Below are positions 58,979-64,000 of a DNA stretch of 64,000 nucleotides, piece after piece. This DNA is from Portunus trituberculatus. Lineage: Eukaryota > Arthropoda > Malacostraca > Decapoda > Portunidae. Made by a program: the position numbers and the translations under genes. The notes beneath the pieces are model-generated. The model made no database searches. It was given only the letters and a program-made list of their open reading frames with translations, and was not told the DNA's origin. The DNA is taken from NCBI RefSeq assembly GCF_017591435.1, contig NC_059268.1, positions 10,584,184 to 10,648,183 on the forward strand. Reading direction: 5' to 3'. How positions within the stretch are numbered: position 1 is the stretch's first letter; every line of letters begins with the position of its first letter.

Positions 58979-58999
58979 ACACACACACACACACACACA
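58979..58999. repeat. Short (AC)n
   Basis: It lies about 100 bp upstream of the galactosyltransferase start codon. Confidence 0.85.
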
Positions 59000-59092
59000 G
59001 CAACGAAGACGCTAACGACGAGGGAATGCGATCAACAAATGTGTCTGAGTGAGGTTAGGACGGAGTAAGCACCCTGAAGGACTTGGTAAAAG

Positions 59093-59211
59093 ATGAGAAG
59101 TGCACGGCAAGCCTTAGTATGGCTATGTGTGGCGATGACTGTTCTGGTGGTGGTGATGTGCCTCACGCTTCCTTCCTTCCCACAGATGATGAAAGACTAC
59201 CCGTTCACACG
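59093..59211 (+). CDS. Galactosyltransferase exon 1
   Basis: It encodes the cytoplasmic tail and the signal anchor. It ends two bases into an Arg codon at the donor GTGCGG. Confidence 0.8.
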
Positions 59212-60412
59212 GTGCGGTTACTAGTTAACTAATCACTTATTTACTTAGAACAATTTAATTGTATAATTGTCGTATATCTTACACATGCGATAGTAACACT
59301 AGCCCGTAATGACAAGATAACATTAACTATTAGTATACATGTGTTAATTTCACTTAGGTTAAAACATATCCTAAATACATATCGATAAAACTTTCCTTAG
59401 AACTTTTACTAACTTAGAGTGTGGAAGTGAATTTCCTTCCTTACATGAGTACTCGTTTCCCAGTTCACCGAAATTCGTAAAGGAGAATTTCACATTGACG
59501 ATTGAAGGGCCTACAGTGAACCCAGTAGTCGGACAAATCACTTGGCTGGAGGACCTCTCGTGGAGGGACCCGCCTGTGTGCAATGAAAGCGCTCCCTTCA
59601 TCCTAGCCGCGGTCATCACAGCGGTGGAGAACTTCGAAAGAAGGGCGTGGGTAAGGAGCACCTGGGCCAGCCCGGAATTCTATCAATACACCGGCATCAA
59701 GTGAGTCTTACAGTTCAGTGCTATAAAGAGAGCAGATATCAATGTAGAGGATATCATGGCATTGTTTATGTGCCACTTGTACAGGAAAAAGAAAGAAAGA
59801 AAAAAAAAAAAACGCCAAACATATACACTCGATCACTTGTACACTCGAAGATCAAATAATTCATGGAGGCAGGCAAGTTAAATCCAATGTTTGTTAGAAG
59901 TTTCGAGTATCATTTCAGATGAGATCACTAAAAAAAGAACAGCTGTTTAATTTTTACTTATGAACTACTTACCGTTACTCAAGTGAAGTAAAAATTGTGT
60001 CAGCAGTCCAAAAATTGAAGGAAGAAAGAAATACGTAACGAGTTCGACTTAGCGCAATTAACTGCATGAGTTGTGTTGAACTTGAACACCTTAGATAGAG
60101 CCATGTATTTTTATTATTCTTGTATGAACGTACGTAACTACACTGCTTCGTTCAGCAAGTCTTGAACCTTTTTGACTGGTCTATAAGTTTACAGCTATTA
60201 GCTACGGTCTCATGAATGTTCCAAAAGTCATCAATGGAATGTCCGTTATACCAAAGTAGTATTTACAACATAAAGAACTAAGACAAACACAATGGGCAGA
60301 ATTTCTTTGTGTCATTATGATGTTGAGGTTCCGAGTACAGAACAGAAGTAACAACTTGTGTGCTGACGAAGTGGTGGACTGAAGAACGTGTCAGCCCATA
60401 TAACTGAAAGTG

Positions 60413-60474
<62 letters not shown>

Positions 60475-60808
60475 TCTGGTTCTTTTCAGATCTATTAGAA
60501 TGTTTCGATGATTTAAGTGAATTATCGATTTTATTTCTTCAATCCAGTAGCATATTTTATTTTTTAGTAGAACTGTAGAAGCACTTAATATACAATAATA
60601 TGTATTAGTATTTACGTATTTGGTGTTTTGTTTGTTCTTCAGAGCAGTGTTCGTGGTGGGATCCCCAAACAATGAAACGCTGCAAGAATCTTTGGATGAT
60701 GAAATTGATAAATACGAGGACATAATACAGACTGACTTCGTGGACACTTACAGGTAAAAATAAACAAATAAACAGATAAAAAGATGAATATAAAGATAAA
60801 CCGACAAC

Positions 60809-60879
<71 letters not shown>

Positions 60880-62351
60880 GGTATTAGATCGAAAATGAAT
60901 AATAATCTCGAGGAATTATTGTTTGATTTTTTTAAGCTATCAGTAATTCTTCGTGTTGCTACGTGATGTATATAATCTTTATCTTTCTGATTTAATCCTG
61001 CCATGACTCACACATCTTTAGTCTTGGATATTCTTCCGTTCATAATGCCCATTTACTCGATGCAATACCACGGTCAATTATTTTCATCACATTTCATAAA
61101 GTGTTTTCAAAAGATACCACAAGGAAATTCCACCTCTCAGAAGAAGAAGAAAAAAAAAAAAAAAAACTATCGTCGAGTTATTTCATGTTTGCAACAACAG
61201 TCTATTACTCCTGAGTTACCTTTTCTTTTTTCTCGCAGAAACCTTACTTACAAGACTATTTCGTGGCTATCGTGGGTCAAGAATTGGTGTCCCGGCACTC
61301 CCTTCATCGCCAAAATCGACGATGACGTGGTGGTTAACCCCTTCAACCTACGCCTGTATCTGAACGAGTACCTCCTCAGAGACCCCTCACCCAAACGAAT
61401 TCACGGGCGGGCCAGGTTCCGATCCAAGCCGATGAGAACAAGCAAGTGGGCAGTGACGAAGGTGATGATTTATATACAATGTCTAGGGCCGAACAACTCA
61501 AGGAGGAAGGAGTAGAAAAGGTGAACATGGACAATTAGATATTAGGATTTGGGCTAGAAATCTACGCTGAAGTCAGTATCGGAAAGGTTTCATTGTCCTC
61601 AAGAAAACGGAGGGTGAAAGTAATGAATTGGTTATGGAAAGCTTCGCATGTCTAGTTAACGTGATGCAGTGAACTGTGGAATAGGGGAGATGGTCACTTC
61701 ATATTTAGCTCACTGACGAAGTTTTATTACCTTTAATAGCAAGAGAGATACCATGAAAGAACGAAGCACCATATATTTCATATTATACGGCGGGAAACGA
61801 GGAGACGAGTAAGAGAGGACTGGGATATGCAACGACAGACAGGTACAGTACAGAGGAATAGGGAACCACCCGCCTTTTTATCAGACAAACCGAGACCTTG
61901 ATAGATAAGGGTGAGGTTATAGGGGGAACAGTGTTGACTGGGAAATAAGTGTGTGTGTAATTCACCACCACGGTCGCCTGCCAGCCACTCTTCCCCATTA
62001 CGGAGCGAGCTCAGAGCTCATAGACCGATCTTCGGGCAGGACTGAGACCACAACACACTCCACACACCGGGAAAGCGAGGCCACAACCCCTCGAGTTACA
62101 TCCCGTACCTATTTACTGATAGGTGAACAAAGGCTACACATTAAGAGGCTTGCCCATTTGCCTCGCCGCTTCCGGGACTCGAACCCGGACCCTCTCGAGT
62201 GTGAGTCGAGCGTGCTAACCACTACACTACGCGTGTGTGTGTGTGTGTGTGTGTGTGTAATTCACCACGGTCGTCTACTGGTCACCCAGCCAGTCTTCCC
62301 CATTATGGAGCGAGCTCAGAGCTCATAGACCGATCTTCGGGTAGGACTGAG

Positions 62352-62388
<37 letters not shown>

Positions 62389-63202
62389 ATCTGCTGCAGT
62401 CTCTGACGAGATAGCCAGACGTTACCCTACGGAACGAGCTCAGAGCTCATTATTTCCGATCCTCGGATAAGCCTGAGACCAGGCACACACCACACACCGG
62501 GACAAGGTCACAACTCCTCGATTTACATCCCGTACCTACTCACTGCTAGGTGAACAGGGGCTACACGTGAAAGGAGACACACCCAAATATCTCCATCCGG
62601 CCCGGGTGTGTGCATACAGTTCTTACAATATCGACTGAACTTTTTTACATATTGTCTCCTTTTCATGCTATACTATTTTTTTTTCTTTTATTGTAAACAT
62701 GTAGCTTGTGAAATACAACACAAGAATGACAATCAGGGACTAAAGAAAGAGGAGGATTGAGGGCTTTGTTACTGACAATGATCATCTCTATTGGTAATAC
62801 ATCTCTGAGCTTTGTATTGTACGTATGTGTAACTCATGTAATTTGTTTGTAATTCAGGAGGAGTACCCGCTGGAGCATTACCCGCCCATCGTGCTTGGGT
62901 CTGCCTACATCGTGGACCGCAACGCTGTGGATGTTCTTCTTGCCTATGTGCCCTACGTGCCTATGCTGTGGCTGGAGGACGTCTTTCTAACGGGGCTGGT
63001 GGCGAAAAGGGCAGGAATCAATCTGAAGCAGGCGGAAAGGAAGCTTTACGCTTGGAGACTCACCCGAAGATTCTACTACGGGTCGCAGGCGTTTCTTCTC
63101 GACCCCAAAAAGAATGAAGTGAAACAGGCCTGGCAAAAGATTGTCAGATACTCTAATAAGAGTATATCAAAATTAAAATCTGGATATTACAATGGTGTAT
63201 AA
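59093..63202 (+). CDS. Beta-1,3-galactosyltransferase-like enzyme (GT31), spliced
   Basis: Five coding exons join in phase: 59093-59211, 59464-59700, 60643-60753, 61239-61461 and 62858-63202. They give 344 aa. A short basic N-terminus and one hydrophobic segment (about residues 7-26, ALVWLCVAMTVLVVVMCL) make it a type II Golgi membrane protein. GT31 motifs in order are RRAWVRSTWA, VFVVGSP, TDFVDTYRNLTYKT, the metal-binding FIAKIDDDVVVN (Asp183-185) and EDVFLTG (about residues 270-276). N-glycosylation sequons occur in KENFT, CNES, NNET and RNLT. The family transfers galactose or N-acetylglucosamine from the UDP-sugar in beta-1,3 linkage; the acceptor cannot be predicted. Length is normal for the family. 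Possible poly(A) signals AATAAA lie at 63616 and 63898. It is divergent from the SSX2IP-like gene. Confidence 0.9.
59464..59700 (+). CDS. Galactosyltransferase exon 2
   Basis: Stem region and start of the catalytic domain with PFILAAVITAVENFERRAWV. The acceptor is CGTTTCCCAG and the donor GTGAGT. Confidence 0.9.
59705..60416. other. Intron 2 of the galactosyltransferase gene
   Basis: No embedded element is recognised apart from a short A-rich run near 59790-59812. Confidence 0.4.
60417..60472. repeat. (AC)n microsatellite
   Basis: A 56-bp AC run in intron 2 of the galactosyltransferase gene. Confidence 0.96.
60643..60753 (+). CDS. Galactosyltransferase exon 3
   Basis: It encodes AVFVVGSPNNETL and YEDIIQTDFVDTYR, conserved GT31 blocks. 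The acceptor is TTCTTCAG and the donor GTAAAA. Confidence 0.92.
60811..60877. repeat. (GA)n microsatellite
   Basis: A 67-bp GA run in intron 3 of the galactosyltransferase gene. Confidence 0.96.
61239..61461 (+). CDS. Galactosyltransferase exon 4
   Basis: It encodes NLTYKTISWLSWVKNWCP and the DxD-type motif KIDDDVVVN. It ends in phase 0 at the donor GTGATG. Confidence 0.93.
61955..62232 (-). mobile_element. tRNA-Val-derived SINE, full length, inside (AC)n
   Basis: On the minus strand the tRNA head (62232-62168) has TAGTGTAGTGG, the anticodon loop CTCACAC between CTCGA/TCGAG (anticodon CAC) and GGTTCGAGTCC. The body ends GGTGAATTACACACAC. Both ends touch AC/GT runs. It lies in the last intron of the galactosyltransferase gene, antisense. 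Confidence 0.87.
62259..62352 (-). mobile_element. SINE 3' half
   Basis: Only the 3' body (CTACCCGAAGATCGGTC to GGTGAATTACACAC) is present, between two GT runs. Confidence 0.8.
62386..62587 (-). mobile_element. SINE body variant, inverse of the window's first 205 bp
   Basis: On the minus strand it starts TGGGTGTGTCTCCTTTCACG and ends CTGCAGCAGATCAAACAC, the same variant as at 1-205. Confidence 0.83.
62858..63202 (+). CDS. Galactosyltransferase exon 5 (terminal)
   Basis: EEYPLEHYPPIVLGSAYIV and WLEDVFLTGLVAKRAGI are typical GT31 C-terminal blocks. The stop TAA is at 63200-63202. Confidence 0.92.
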   Translation, partial: EEYPLEHYPPIVLGSAYIVDRNAVDVLLAYVPYVPMLWLEDVFLTGLVAKRAGINLKQAERKLYAWRLTRRFYYGSQAFLLDPKKNEVKQAWQKIVRYSNKSISKLKSGYYNGV

Positions 63203-64000
63203 CTAACTTTCCTGCATATCACTCGTCCAAGTCACCCAGTCGCCTTGTCCTCCTGCATGAAATCAAGGGCAGAATTCAGAAACCTCCTTCTCCCTCACCT
63301 CAACTATTCTCTAAGGTTACAGAAAGTCAAAGTGAATATCAAGGGCATTACTAGTGTTAACACTGTAGAAATTGAATTAATTTATCACCAAAACTATGAA
63401 GAAACGCTCTAAAACGCCATGCCACTTCAATTAGACATTAGATGCGAGCAGAAGTGTTTCAGAATATGGTCTATTGGGTGGCAGTCAACAGCAGTGTCTG
63501 GCTACCTTGCTTTACGTTATCTCTATCATGTATAACGGTAGCACATTAGACAGCATCATCTACCATTAATCTATTCCTTTCGAGCTAAATCAGACTGGTG
63601 AAAGGGAGATGGATTAATAAAAAATTTACCCTACTCTTTATTCCACAGCTTCCTCACTTTCGGCCTCAGCTTATACCAGCCTCCTTGCTTAATCCTGCAC
63701 ATGCTTTATTCCTGCTTTGGTCCTGAATTGCTGTTATACTCACCTGTTATTGCTCAAAGTGGCTGCCCGTTGCATCTTCTCATATTGTAGCAAGATGTGA
63801 ACGAGACTGTTTAAGGGTCATAAGTAGAGTATCAAAAGTTGCTCATTCGTACACTACACACTCAAAGACGTTCACTTTTATGTTGTAAGGTTTATTTAAT
63901 AAACATGTATTATATTTGAAAATTGACTTATAAAAACTAAACTACAAGTAAAACTCCTCAGAATAATACTAGAGTATAAATATTTTTACAGTATTTGGCG
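63203..64000 (+). other. 3' UTR/flank of the galactosyltransferase gene
   Basis: Two AATAAA signals (63616-63621 and 63898-63903) are candidate cleavage signals. No other gene is seen to the window end. Confidence 0.5.

Overview
This is a eukaryotic nuclear window: spliced genes with GT-AG introns, very long (TA)n, (GA)n and (CA)n microsatellites, tRNA-derived SINEs and a dense mix of LINE, Penelope-like, DIRS-like, Tigger/pogo-like, Tc1/mariner-like and hAT-type elements. The texture, and LINE families I associate with crabs and shrimps, suggest a decapod crustacean, probably a crab. This is inference from composition, not a database match.

Three genes can be read exon by exon with consistent phase. 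(1) About 2.1-8.2 kb, + strand: a calcium-independent phospholipase A2-gamma (PNPLA8-like) gene, nine coding exons, 552 aa, with the patatin Ser/Asp dyad. (2) 57.3-29.1 kb, - strand: an SSX2IP/ADIP (Msd1-like) centrosome/junction coiled-coil gene, one presumed non-coding and 13 coding exons, about 786 aa, its introns packed with transposons. (3) 59.1-63.2 kb, + strand: a type II membrane beta-1,3-galactosyltransferase-like enzyme (GT31), five coding exons, 344 aa. Genes 2 and 3 are divergent across about 1.8 kb; genes 1 and 2 are convergent across about 21 kb of mostly repeat sequence. No functional link among the three is visible.

Region by region: 1-0.66 kb, tRNA-Val-derived SINEs embedded in (AC)n. 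2-8.2 kb, PNPLA8. 8.6-9 kb, a second SINE family. 10.2-11.9 kb, a decayed DIRS-like retroelement ending in poly(A). 12.0-17.9 kb, two isolated exons of a DHX8/PRP22 splicing helicase separated by a hAT MITE, a Tigger-like element and a LINE. 18.3-26.9 kb, a CR1-type LINE split by a 1.27-kb TA-target element, a second LINE family, then a Tigger nested in another Tigger and a 259-bp (TA)n. 29.1-57.3 kb, the SSX2IP-like gene with antisense LINEs, a long palindrome, more Tiggers, an eRF3 retropseudogene and a Penelope-like element with inverted arms. 58-64 kb, the galactosyltransferase, with a SINE cluster in its last intron that mirrors the one at the window start.

The most notable signal is a LINE family, and a SINE with a similar 3' end, whose copies lie inside (AC)n tracts, often with (AC)n on both sides. 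This could be a microsatellite-targeting LINE/SINE pair.
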